Source of the DNA: an uncultured Ferrovibrio sp.
GTDB lineage: Bacteria > Pseudomonadota > Alphaproteobacteria > Ferrovibrionales > Ferrovibrionaceae
Assembly (NCBI RefSeq): GCF_937960835.1
Contig: NZ_CALGPC010000018.1
Location: forward strand, 62,001-126,000
Direction: 5' to 3'
DNA length: 64,000 bases
Shown here: one piece after another, positions 32,302 through 40,781 of the stretch
Layout of the letters: every line of letters starts with the position of its first letter
How positions within the stretch are numbered: the stretch's first letter is position 1
The notes under the pieces: model-generated
What the model was told of the DNA's origin: nothing
Seen by the model: only the letters and a program-made list of their open reading frames with translations
Databases searched by the model: none
Program-made: the position numbers and the translations under genes

Positions 32302-32329
32302 TGACTATGCGCGCGAAATCGCCATAGTG
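32302..32329 (+). promoter_or_regulatory. candidate sigma-70 promoter for rplM-rpsI
   Basis: TTGACT (32302-32307) and CATAGT (32324-32329) are separated by 16 bases, giving a start near 32336 and a leader of about 60 bases before rplM. The leader contains GGCC-TTAT-GGCC, a small hairpin that could mediate control. Position and hexamers support it; there is no direct proof. Confidence 0.5.
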
Positions 32330-32394
32330 CGCGCCGATCCGCCCGTGGCACGGCCTTATGGCCTTTCCCGGGCTTCTACCCGTTAGGAAGTGCG

Positions 32395-32862
32395 ATGAAG
32401 ACCTACAACGCTAAAGAGTCCGAAGTGGACAAGAAGTGGGTGCTGATCGACGCTGAGGGCCTGGTGCTGGGACGGCTTGCCTCCCTGATCGCCATGCGTC
32501 TGCGCGGCAAGCACAAGGCGATCTTCACCCCGAACGCCGATACCGGCGATCATGTCGTGGTGATCAACGCCGAGAAGGTGCGCGTCACCGGCCGTAAGGC
32601 ACAGCAGAAGACCTTCTACTGGCATACCGGCTACCCGGGCGGCATCAAGGGCCGCACCATCGGCGAGGGCCTCAATGGCCGCTTCCCTGAGCGCGTCATC
32701 ATCAAGGCCGTCGAGCGCATGCTGCCGAAGGAAAGCCCGCTTGCCCGCCGCCAGCTCACCAAGCTGAAGGTCTATAAGGGCCCGAACCATCCGCACGAGG
32801 CGCAGCAGCCCGTGAAGCTGGATGTGGCCGCGCTCAATCCGAAGAATAAGAGGAACGACTGA
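32395..32862 (+). CDS. rplM: 50S ribosomal protein L13
   Basis: This 155-residue protein begins MKTYNAKESEVDKKWVLIDA and contains LGRLASLIAMRLRGKHKAIF, the L13 signature, then GYPGGIKGRTIGEGL and HPHEAQQPVKLDV. The start has AGGAAG 5 bases upstream. It is 2 bases from rpsI, the usual partner. L13 is an early assembly protein of the large subunit. Confidence 0.97.
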   Translation: MKTYNAKESEVDKKWVLIDAEGLVLGRLASLIAMRLRGKHKAIFTPNADTGDHVVVINAEKVRVTGRKAQQKTFYWHTGYPGGIKGRTIGEGLNGRFPERVIIKAVERMLPKESPLARRQLTKLKVYKGPNHPHEAQQPVKLDVAALNPKNKRND

Positions 32863-32864
32863 TC

Positions 32865-33353
32865 ATGGCCGAGGCACGTACACTCGCTGATCTGAGCAAG
32901 AGCGATCTCGCCGGCAAGGCCGCTCCCGCCGCTGCCCAGGGCACCGGCGAGCGCAAGCTGGACAAGTTCGGTCGCGCCTACGCCACCGGCAAGCGCAAGG
33001 ACGCGGTCGCCCGCGTCTGGCTGAAGCCCGGCACGGGCAAGTTCATCGTGAACGGCAAGGAGAGCACCACCTATTTCGCTCGCCCCGTTCTGCGCATGCT
33101 GCTGCAGCAGCCCTTCGTGGTGACCAACCGCACCGGCCAGTTCGACATCTACGCCACCGTTTCCGGCGGCGGCCTGTCGGGCCAGGCGGGCGCCCTGCGG
33201 CATGGCATTTCCAAGGCGCTGACCTATTTCGAGCCGGCGCTGCGTCCGGCCCTGAAGGCTCAGGGCTTCCTGACCCGCGACCCGCGCGTGGTCGAGCGCA
33301 AGAAGTACGGCAAGCCGAAGGCCCGCCGCAGCTTCCAGTTCTCGAAGCGCTGA
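32865..33353 (+). CDS. rpsI: 30S ribosomal protein S9
   Basis: This 162-residue protein has the S9 body from YATGKRKDAVARVWLKPGTG through GGGLSGQAGALRHGISKAL to the C-terminal KKYGKPKARRSFQFSKR, whose last basic residues reach the P-site tRNA. An N-terminal extension of about 35 residues precedes the conserved part, as in other alphaproteobacteria. It follows rplM by 2 bases and is closed by a strong terminator. Confidence 0.97.
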   Translation: MAEARTLADLSKSDLAGKAAPAAAQGTGERKLDKFGRAYATGKRKDAVARVWLKPGTGKFIVNGKESTTYFARPVLRMLLQQPFVVTNRTGQFDIYATVSGGGLSGQAGALRHGISKALTYFEPALRPALKAQGFLTRDPRVVERKKYGKPKARRSFQFSKR

Positions 33354-33391
33354 TCACTTACCGCTACTTTCTCCGCCCCTTGGGCGGCTGC

Positions 33392-33420
33392 AAAGGCCGG
33401 GGTTCTGCCCCGGCCTTTTT
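33392..33420 (+). terminator. rho-independent terminator of rplM-rpsI
   Basis: GGCCGGGG (33395-33402) pairs with CCCCGGCC (33408-33415) around a 5-base loop; three flanking A-T pairs extend it, and the T run reaches 33420. This is the clearest terminator in the window. Confidence 0.9.
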
Positions 33421-33546
33421 GCTTGGGCGAGGGGATCGCGCGAATCGCTGTCCCGGTTTGCAGATTCACCCGGCGTTTACCGTAAAACGGCGTTGATTTG
33501 GCTCCGGCTTTGCCTGACAGTGACGGCTGGAAAGTCACGAGGTTGA

Positions 33547-34116
33547 ATGGTCGCCTTTATGGAACTCGCCGACGTTGTTTACGCGCTGCTGCCGTCGCTG
33601 CTGATGTTCTTTGCCGTTTCGCTCGGCGCCAGCAGCCTTGAGCGCTTTGTGAAGAATTACGCCCGCGGCAAGTTCGAAATCGAACGCCTGGCGCAGGAAG
33701 CGGAGAACATGCGCGAAAAGCTCGTCGGCTTAAGCGGCGAGCATAACGCGCTGTTTGAGGAAAAAGCCGCGCTTGAGCTGAAGCTGCAGGAAAAACAGAG
33801 CGCTTATGGCGAAAAGCTCGCCAAGGAAATCGAGTTCAGTGATCCCAACAACATTGTGATCTACGAGATCGGCATTCCGCGGCCACGCCAGATGGGCTGG
33901 TACATCAAGGCGATCGGGCCGGAGATGCACGAGATGTTCAGCGGGCCGGGCTCGACCGTCTGTCCGTTTCCTGGCCGGCGCGCGGCGCGGCTGATCATCT
34001 GGGGCAACGAAGACGAGGAAATGGCGCGGCTGCGCAGCAAGAAGGTGTTCGGCGCACTGTCCGAGATCATGGTGATCCGGCGCTTCGACGGCAAGCTGAG
34101 GATGAGCGATGTTTGA
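33547..34116 (+). CDS. membrane-anchored coiled-coil protein, first of a pair
   Basis: This 189-residue protein has one N-terminal membrane span (VVYALLPSLLMFFAVSLGAS, about 10-29), a charged coiled-coil region (about 35-95, many Glu, Lys and Leu) and a C-terminal globular part (98-189) with DPNNIVIYEIGIPRPRQMGW and RAARLIIWGNEDEEM. I do not recognise the family. The architecture matches that of the next gene, with which it overlaps by 8 bases, so the products probably work together. ATG at 33547 has GAGG nearby; ATG at 33559 is an alternative. It lies downstream of the rpsI terminator and has its own promoter, not evident by eye. Confidence 0.68.
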   Translation: MVAFMELADVVYALLPSLLMFFAVSLGASSLERFVKNYARGKFEIERLAQEAENMREKLVGLSGEHNALFEEKAALELKLQEKQSAYGEKLAKEIEFSDPNNIVIYEIGIPRPRQMGWYIKAIGPEMHEMFSGPGSTVCPFPGRRAARLIIWGNEDEEMARLRSKKVFGALSEIMVIRRFDGKLRMSDV

Positions 34117-34675
34117 CGCCTCGCTCTCCGAATTCGTCGGCTTTCTGGCATTGGCGGCCAATATCGGCATCGCGGTGATGATCATCCTGCTGCTGGGCGA
34201 GCGTTCGCATGTTGCCTGGAACCGCATCCGCTTGCAGGCCGACGAGCTGAGCGCGCTGCGCGATCAGATCGCCCATCAGGCGGAAACGTCCGAACAGATG
34301 ATCGAGACGATGCGCGAGGAGATCGCCGATCTGAAAGGGCAGCTGCAGCGCGCCGAGGCGGATCTGGAAGCCTTGCAGCGGCGCCATCGCGAGGAGGATC
34401 TGCCGCTCGGCTACACCGCGACGCTGGTGGATGTGGTGGACCGTCGCTATCGCACCTGGCGGGTGCTGGTGCGCAATCCCGATCTCGGCGCCGATGCGGG
34501 CAGTTTCGCCCATCCGGCGCATCGCTGGATCGAAGGCCGGCTCTACGAAGTGCCGGCGCCGAATCTGGAATATGCGATCGGGGCGATGCAGCTGCGGCTG
34601 CCGCCCCGCGAAGGCTTCCAGATCGAACCGGCCCGCGAGCGCGTCGAGGAACCGGCCGAAGCGGTCATCATCTAA
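34109..34675 (+). CDS. membrane-anchored coiled-coil protein, second of a pair
   Basis: This 188-residue protein repeats the plan of its neighbour: one membrane span (FLALAANIGIAVMIILLLG, about 11-29), a coiled coil (38-98; DELSALRDQIAHQAETSEQM, then LKGQLQRAEADLEALQRRHR) and a C-terminal globular domain with VDRRYRTWRVLVRNPD and EYAIGAMQLRLPPREGF. The two globular parts do not look alike by eye. No family is recognised. It ends exactly one base before the convergent VWA gene. Possible roles include an envelope scaffold or a nonessential structural pair; none is supported directly. Confidence 0.68.
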   Translation: MFDASLSEFVGFLALAANIGIAVMIILLLGERSHVAWNRIRLQADELSALRDQIAHQAETSEQMIETMREEIADLKGQLQRAEADLEALQRRHREEDLPLGYTATLVDVVDRRYRTWRVLVRNPDLGADAGSFAHPAHRWIEGRLYEVPAPNLEYAIGAMQLRLPPREGFQIEPARERVEEPAEAVII

Positions 34676-35860
34676 CTAGCGGTTCAGTTCCTTCATGCCG
34701 CGCTCGATGCCGTCGAGCGTGAGCGGGAACATGCGGTTGCCCATGATCTGCCGCATGAGCTGCACCGATGGGGTGTAATCCCAGTATTTCTCCGGCACCG
34801 GATTGAGCCAGATCGCCTTCGGATAGGTGTCCAGCAGGCGCTGCATCCACACCGAGCCGGCTTCCTCGTTCCAGTGCTCGACGCTGCCGCCGGGCTGCAC
34901 GATTTCGTATGGCGACATGGTCGCGTCGCCGACGAAGATGATCTTGTATTCGTGCTGATAGGTGCGCAGCACTTCCCAGGTCGGGATGAACTCCGTGTGG
35001 CGCCGGCGGTTGTCCTTCCACAGCTTCTCGTAGACGCAATTGTGGAAGTAGAAGAACTCCATATGCTTGAACTCGGCGCGCGCGGCCGAGAACAGCTCCT
35101 CGGTGACGCGGATATGGTCGTCCATCGAGCCGCCAATATCGAAGAGCAGCAGGACCTTCACCTTGTTGTGCCGCTCGGGCACCATCTTGATGTCGAGATA
35201 GCCGGCATTGGCGGCCGTCGACTTGATCGTGTCGGGCAGGTCGAGTTCGAGCTCGGCGCCTTCGCGGGCGAATTTGCGCAGGCGGCGCAGGGCGATCTTG
35301 ATGTTGCGCGTGCCGATCTCGACACTGTCGTCGAGATTCTTGTATTCGCGCTTGTCCCAGACCTTCACGGCGCGGCGGTTGCGCGACTTGTCCTGGCCGA
35401 TGCGCACTCCTTCCGGATTATAGCCATAGGCGCCGAAGGGAGAGGTGCCGGCAGTGCCGATCCATTTATTGCCGCCCTGGTGGCGGCCTTTCTGCTCTTC
35501 GAGACGCTTCTTCAGCGTCTCCATCAGCTTGTCCCAGCCGCCCAGCGCCTCGATCTGGCGCTTTTCCTCTTCAGTCAGGACTTTTTCGGCCAGCTTGCGC
35601 AGCCATTCCTCCGGAATCTCGGCAGTGATCTCGCTGCCCGCGCCGATGAATTCCAGGCCGTTGAAGCATTGCCCAAAGACGCGGTCGAACTTGTCGAGGT
35701 TGCGCTCGTCCTTCACCAGGGTGGCGCGGGCGAGGTAGTAGAAATCCTCCACCCGGTATTCCGGCACGCCCTTTTCCATCGCCTCGATCAGCGTCAGGTA
35801 TTCCCGCAAGGTCGCGGGAACCTTGGCTTTGCGCAGTTCGAGGAAGAAGGTGATGAACAT
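34676..35860 (-). CDS. VWA-domain protein, CoxE family
   Basis: This 394-residue protein has the CoxE layout: an N-terminal helical part (FFLELRKAKVPATLREYLTL), then a von Willebrand A domain with the MIDAS sequence LLLFDIGGSMDDHIR (DxGxSM form) and the later Thr/Asp positions. It belongs with MoxR-type ATPases as a chaperone-like pair that may mature or remodel another protein complex. The partner ATPase is encoded 30 bases upstream (35891-36736). No carbon monoxide dehydrogenase or other obvious client gene is in this window. Confidence 0.88.
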   Translation of the reverse strand: MFITFFLELRKAKVPATLREYLTLIEAMEKGVPEYRVEDFYYLARATLVKDERNLDKFDRVFGQCFNGLEFIGAGSEITAEIPEEWLRKLAEKVLTEEEKRQIEALGGWDKLMETLKKRLEEQKGRHQGGNKWIGTAGTSPFGAYGYNPEGVRIGQDKSRNRRAVKVWDKREYKNLDDSVEIGTRNIKIALRRLRKFAREGAELELDLPDTIKSTAANAGYLDIKMVPERHNKVKVLLLFDIGGSMDDHIRVTEELFSAARAEFKHMEFFYFHNCVYEKLWKDNRRRHTEFIPTWEVLRTYQHEYKIIFVGDATMSPYEIVQPGGSVEHWNEEAGSVWMQRLLDTYPKAIWLNPVPEKYWDYTPSVQLMRQIMGNRMFPLTLDGIERGMKELNR

Positions 35861-35890
35861 GCCGGCCTCGCGTTCCGGTCCGCTTCAGGC

Positions 35891-36736
<846 letters not shown>

Positions 36737-36874
36737 TCGACGTTTCCCAGTTCTGGTGAGGCTCATCAGGAGAGGCTCAGCGGGGCGGCAGGCGCTCAAC
36801 GCTAGGTCGGGGAAAGCAGCCGTGCAAGCGGTGACGTGACGTCAATCGCTTCGGAAAGGCGGCGGGAGGCCGGT

Positions 36875-37477
36875 TCAGCTCGCCGCTTTGTAGTTGACGC
36901 AGATCTTGGTCTTCTCTTGCGCGTCGATCGTCTGGCCGTTGTTGCCGCAGACGCCGGTTTCGCCATCGTCCTGGAGGCAGAAGAGGGAACAATCCTGGCA
37001 AACGCCGAATTCCATGATCTTGTGGTGGGTCTGCAGGTCGTGCAGCAGTCGGGTGAGGCCCTTTACGAGCTGCGGTCCCAGATCGTCGGCCATCTCGGTG
37101 GCGGCACGCTCCAGCGTCTGCATGGGATCCTTGGCCAGCATCGCTTCGCCGGCTTCAGTCAGGCAGAGCTCCACCTGGCGGCGGTCGCAGGATTTCTTGC
37201 AGCGGGTGATGAGGCCCTTGCCTTCGAGGGCGATTAGGGTTTGCGACACCGTGCCCTTGGTGGCTCCGAGATATTCTGCGAGCGCGGTGGGCGAGCGGGA
37301 CAGCTTGTTGGCCTGGGCGATGTAGCGCAGCGCTTCCCACTGGGCGGGATTGAGGCCATCGACGAATTGCAGCTCGCGGGTCAGCCGCGACAGGCGGTCG
37401 AGGAGGAGGATAACCCGTTGAGCGACCGGGCTTTTTTCCCCGTTCGTCAGGATCTCAGAGAGAGGTGTGACCGGCAT
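36875..37477 (-). CDS. MarR-family regulator with cysteine-rich C-terminal tail
   Basis: This 200-residue regulator has a MarR winged helix (LSRLTRELQFVDGLNPAQWE, ALAEYLGATKGTVSQTLIAL, EGKGLITRCKKSCDRRQ) and a C-terminal tail with FGVCQDCSLFC, then GVCGNNGQ and KICVNY. Five Cys lie within about 37 residues, in a pattern suited to a metal or Fe-S site; classical MarR proteins lack this. ATG at 37475-37477 is chosen; an in-frame GTG at 37555 would lie in the operator. Two related inverted repeats upstream suggest autoregulation. The client genes may be moxR/coxE downstream on the same strand. Confidence 0.85.
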   Translation of the reverse strand: MPVTPLSEILTNGEKSPVAQRVILLLDRLSRLTRELQFVDGLNPAQWEALRYIAQANKLSRSPTALAEYLGATKGTVSQTLIALEGKGLITRCKKSCDRRQVELCLTEAGEAMLAKDPMQTLERAATEMADDLGPQLVKGLTRLLHDLQTHHKIMEFGVCQDCSLFCLQDDGETGVCGNNGQTIDAQEKTKICVNYKAAS

Positions 37478-37486
37478 CACGGTTTT

Positions 37487-37501
37487 GTATCGACTCGAAA
37501 T
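37487..37501. promoter_or_regulatory. probable MarR operator, degenerate copy
   Basis: GTATCG-ACT-CGAAAT matches the perfect dyad at 37546-37560 in its left half and in the CGA start of its right half. It lies 9 bases upstream of the MarR start codon and 59 bases from the first site. Assignment to this MarR protein is inferred. Confidence 0.45.
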
Positions 37502-37545
37502 TAAATCCTTGTCGGCCCACGAAGGAGGGGAGTAACCTTGGGATC

Positions 37546-37560
37546 GTATCGACACGATAC
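37546..37560. promoter_or_regulatory. probable MarR operator, perfect dyad
   Basis: GTATCG (37546-37551), ACA, CGATAC (37555-37560) form a perfect 6-bp inverted repeat, the size and symmetry common for MarR sites. It lies in the divergent space between the MarR gene and the sigma factor gene at 37645, so it might influence both. Confidence 0.55.
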
Positions 37561-37644
37561 CACTTAGCCAGCCCCGCCCGGCTGCCGTTCAAGAACCCAA
37601 CCTAGAACAGCAGCGGGTAAAAGTCGATGGAGGGAGAGCAAAAT

Positions 37645-38571
37645 ATGGCCCCCGAGCGTACATCCCGGACTTTGGACGGCGCCGACCGGCGCTATCTGTC
37701 GACCGTCATGAGTAAAGCCATGCTGAGCGAGGAGGAGGAACTCGACCTCGCCCGGCGCTGGCGCAACAACGGCGAGCATGCCGCCATGCAGAAGCTGATC
37801 TCGGCCTATCTCCGGCTGGTGGTCGCGACTGCGGCGCGCTTCCGCAATTACGGCCTGCCGATGCCTGACCTGATCCAGGAGGGCAATGTCGGCCTGATGC
37901 TGGCCGTGAACCGCTTCGACCCCGAGCGCGGCGTGCGGTTCTCGACCTATGCCGCCTGGTGGATTCGCTCGTCGATCCAGGAATACGTGCTGCGCAACTG
38001 GTCGATCGTACGCTCCGGCACGTCCGCGGGCCAAAAAGCGCTGTTCTTCAACCTTCGCTGGCTGCGCGCCAAGCTGGAACGAGCCGGTGGCGGCACGATC
38101 ACGCTGGACGATGCCACGCGGGATGAGATCGCCACGGCGCTCAAGGTGTCCCCAGCCGATGTCGCCGCGATGGCTCAGCGCCTGGCGGCACGCGACCACT
38201 CGCTGAACGAAACGGTGGGCGGCGAAGAGGGCGGCGACGCCTTCCAGGACTTCCTGGCCGATCCCAATCCGAATCCGGAGGAAATCGTCACCACGAAGAT
38301 GGATGGCGGCCTGCGGCATGAATGGCTGGTGGAATCGCTCAAGGAACTGAGCCCGCGCGAACAGCTCATCATCGTCGAGCGCATGCTCAAGGACGAGAAA
38401 ACAACGCTGGAAGAGCTTGGCAGCCGGCTTGGCGTGACTAAGGAACGCGTGCGCCAGATCGAAACCAAGGCCTTCCGGAAGCTGCAAAACCTGGTTCTGC
38501 GGCGCTCAAAACAGGCCAATGAACGGCCCGCGCAACGGCTGGAAGATCTAAGCGGCTTCGCGGCTGCATAA
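37645..38571 (+). CDS. rpoH: RNA polymerase sigma-32-type factor
   Basis: This 308-residue sigma factor has regions 2.1-2.4 (LRLVVATAARFRNYGLPMPD, then RFSTYAAWWIRSSIQEYVLR), the RpoH box QKALFFNLRWL that separates heat-shock sigma factors from others, and region 4 with TLEELGSRLGVTKERVRQIE. ATG at 37645 is preceded by GGAGGGAGAG; an ATG at 37627 lacks a good SD. Alphaproteobacteria often have more than one RpoH, and which paralogue this is cannot be told from one window. The leader is too short to judge a thermosensor. Confidence 0.93.
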   Translation: MAPERTSRTLDGADRRYLSTVMSKAMLSEEEELDLARRWRNNGEHAAMQKLISAYLRLVVATAARFRNYGLPMPDLIQEGNVGLMLAVNRFDPERGVRFSTYAAWWIRSSIQEYVLRNWSIVRSGTSAGQKALFFNLRWLRAKLERAGGGTITLDDATRDEIATALKVSPADVAAMAQRLAARDHSLNETVGGEEGGDAFQDFLADPNPNPEEIVTTKMDGGLRHEWLVESLKELSPREQLIIVERMLKDEKTTLEELGSRLGVTKERVRQIETKAFRKLQNLVLRRSKQANERPAQRLEDLSGFAAA

Positions 38572-38587
38572 TTCGGCTGACCTGTGC

Positions 38588-38616
38588 TTGACTTCGGCGG
38601 CGGCGGAGGGTAAACC
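38588..38616 (+). promoter_or_regulatory. candidate promoter of tRNA-Asp
   Basis: TTGACT (38588-38593), 17 bases, TAAACC (38611-38616). The tRNA starts 13 bases after the -10, a short leader consistent with a stable-RNA promoter. The -35 is strong, the -10 weak. Confidence 0.4.
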
Positions 38617-38628
38617 GCCGCCTGCCGC

Positions 38629-38705
<77 letters not shown>

Positions 38706-39141
38706 CTCCCGCCGGTATCCCGAAAATCCCATCACAACAAACAGTAACGAGCGCCATCTGATACGGCGCATCGGCGGCTGACCGACTCGGCACCTGGAAA
38801 AGTCCGTCGCGTATGGTGGTTCGGATGAACGCGTGCCGCGCGTTTCCGTTTAGAGCCTTCGGCCGGCGAAGGAACCGAAAGCAGTATTGCGGGTAATCGG
38901 GCATCATGCTTCACGACGCGCCGCAGCGCACTCCGCGCCAGAAAAATCCATGCTTTGCTGCCTTCAGGCAGGGCTGACAGCCGGCCGCAAGCGAGGGCGA
39001 AAATCGGTTCCGGGGCGGCCACTTGCGGCAATTTTTGGCGAATGGTCGTGTTGCAGCGCCAGAGAGAACCGGCTAGAACAGCCACGGCTTCGGGGAGGGG
39101 TGGGCCTCTCCAAAGCAGACCGCTTTTTTTATGGAAGGGGA
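38706..39141. other. gene-free region between tRNA-Asp and nuoA
   Basis: No convincing gene is seen on either strand; frames here are short or run into the tRNA. Two small hairpins stand out: CCTTCG (38856-38861) with CGAAGG (38867-38872), and AAAGC (39110-39114) with GCTTT (39120-39124) followed by more T to 39128. The second looks like a weak terminator or attenuator placed 13 bases before nuoA. The nuo promoter must lie here, but I cannot pick hexamers with confidence. Confidence 0.5.
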
Positions 39142-39513
39142 ATGACCGTGGACGCCCTGCTACGGGAATACCTGCCGATCCTGCTTTTTCTCGGCCTAGC
39201 AATCGTACTGGCTGTGGTCTTGGCCCTGCTGCCCTTCGTGGCCGCCAAGCGCGCCCCTGATCCTGAAAAGAATTCGACTTACGAATGCGGTTTCGAGCCG
39301 TTCAGCGATTCGCGCAAACAATTCGACGTCCGCTTCTATCTGGTCGCCATCCTTTTCATCATCTTCGACCTGGAAGTGGCCTTCCTTTTCCCCTGGGCGA
39401 TCTCGCTGGGTGAGGTCGGTGTGTATGGTTTCTGGTCGATGGTCGTTTTCCTCGGCGTTCTGACCATCGGCTTTATTTATGAGTGGAAGAAGGGAGCGCT
39501 GGAATGGGAATGA
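39142..39513 (+). CDS. nuoA: NADH-quinone oxidoreductase subunit A
   Basis: This 123-residue membrane subunit of complex I has three spans and the NuoA signature STYECGFEPFSDSRKQFDVR, with the conserved Cys on the loop near the quinone cavity, then FYLVAILFIIFDLEVAFLFP. ATG at 39142 has GAAGGGG before it; the frame stays open upstream to 38887 but without coding character. It opens the fourteen-gene nuo operon and its stop overlaps nuoB. Confidence 0.96.
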   Translation: MTVDALLREYLPILLFLGLAIVLAVVLALLPFVAAKRAPDPEKNSTYECGFEPFSDSRKQFDVRFYLVAILFIIFDLEVAFLFPWAISLGEVGVYGFWSMVVFLGVLTIGFIYEWKKGALEWE

Positions 39514-40097
39514 GCGACGGCGCCATGACCAAGCCTCAGGCGGCGGGCCTGCCCGGCGCCCCCGGCATGTCGGCCAGCAATCTGGTCCAGCCCGGTTCCC
39601 CGCAGGACACGTTCTTCAAGGATATCTCCGACGAGCTGGCCGATAAGGGCGTGGTGATCTCCACGCTCGACAAGCTGGCAAACTGGGCGCGCACCGGCTC
39701 GCTCTGGCCGATGACCTTCGGCCTGGCCTGCTGCGGCGTGGAGATGATTCACGCTTACATGGCGCGTTACGATCTCGACCGCTTCGGTTCGATGCCGCGC
39801 GCTTCGCCCCGCCAGTCCGACGTGATGATCGTCGCCGGCACGCTGACCAACAAGATGGCGCCGGCGCTGCGCAAGCTCTACGACCAGATGGCCGAGCCGC
39901 GCTACGTCATCTCGATGGGAAGCTGCGCCAATGGCGGCGGCTATTACCATTATTCCTACTCGGTGGTGCGCGGCTGCGACCGCATCGTTCCGGTCGACGT
40001 CTACGTCCCCGGCTGTCCGCCAACTGCCGAGGCGCTGGTCTACGGTCTTCTGCAATTGCAGAAGAAGATCTGGCGCACCGGAACGATTGCGCGCTGA
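39504..40097 (+). CDS. nuoB: NADH-quinone oxidoreductase subunit B
   Basis: This 197-residue peripheral subunit holds the terminal cluster N2. The ligands are seen as the tandem Cys pair in FGLACCGVEMIH, the Cys of SMGSCANGGGYY and the Cys of YVPGCPPTAEAL. An N-terminal extension rich in Gly and Pro (AAGLPGAPGMSAS) precedes the conserved domain. ATG at 39504 is preferred (AAGGGAG 7 bases upstream); ATG at 39510 overlaps the nuoA stop and is the alternative. Confidence 0.96.
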   Translation: MGMSDGAMTKPQAAGLPGAPGMSASNLVQPGSPQDTFFKDISDELADKGVVISTLDKLANWARTGSLWPMTFGLACCGVEMIHAYMARYDLDRFGSMPRASPRQSDVMIVAGTLTNKMAPALRKLYDQMAEPRYVISMGSCANGGGYYHYSYSVVRGCDRIVPVDVYVPGCPPTAEALVYGLLQLQKKIWRTGTIAR

Positions 40098-40120
40098 CGC
40101 GTGCGCTGAGGACGGCGAGT

Positions 40121-40780
40121 ATGACCGAGACCACTGCCCCAGATAGGAAGACGCTCGTGCACAAGCAGGAGCAGGCGCTGCGTGAGCTTGGCGAGCATAT
40201 CGCGGCCAGCCTTGGAGCTGACGTGCTCGAATGGAGCGTCGCCAAGGCCGAGCTGACGATCCGCGTTCCCGCCGAGCGCATCACCAAGGTGCTGACCTTC
40301 CTGCGCGACGATGGCAATTGCCAGTTCGCCCAGCTGATGGACATCTGCGGCGTCGACTGGCCGGAGCGGCCCAAGCGTTTCGACGTCGTCTATCACCTGC
40401 TCAGCCTGAAGCTGAACCAGCGCATCCGCGTAAAGGTGGAGACTGACGAGGAGACGCCGGTGCCGTCCGTGACCGGCGTTTTCTCTTCCGCCGGCTGGTT
40501 CGAGCGCGAAACCTGGGACATGTATGGCGTGATGTTCTCCGGCCATCCGGACCTGCGCCGCATCCTCTCCGATTACGGCTTCGAGGGTCATGCGCAGCGC
40601 AAGGACTTCCCACTCAGCGGCTATGTCGAGGTGCGTTACGACAACGAGCAGAAGCGCGTGGTCTACGAGCCGGTGCAGCTGACGCAGGAATTCCGCCGTT
40701 TCGATTTCATGAGTCCGTGGGAAGGCGCCCAGTACGTGTTGCCGGGCGACGAGAAGGCGGGCGAGGGGGCCAAGTCCTAA
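40121..40780 (+). CDS. nuoC: NADH-quinone oxidoreductase subunit C
   Basis: This 219-residue peripheral-arm subunit (30-kDa type) shows the family signature ERETWDMYGVMFSGHPDLRR followed by ILSDYGFEGHAQRKDFP. It scaffolds the quinone site together with NuoD. NuoC and NuoD are separate genes here, unlike the fused form of enterobacteria. A gap of 1 base separates it from nuoD. Confidence 0.96.
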   Translation: MTETTAPDRKTLVHKQEQALRELGEHIAASLGADVLEWSVAKAELTIRVPAERITKVLTFLRDDGNCQFAQLMDICGVDWPERPKRFDVVYHLLSLKLNQRIRVKVETDEETPVPSVTGVFSSAGWFERETWDMYGVMFSGHPDLRRILSDYGFEGHAQRKDFPLSGYVEVRYDNEQKRVVYEPVQLTQEFRRFDFMSPWEGAQYVLPGDEKAGEGAKS

Positions 40781-40781
40781 G

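Noticed and set aside
31992..32351. 119-codon minus-strand frame through the decamer array
   Set aside because: The sequence is only a readout of the 10-base repeat and the AT-rich promoter region. No SD or family match.
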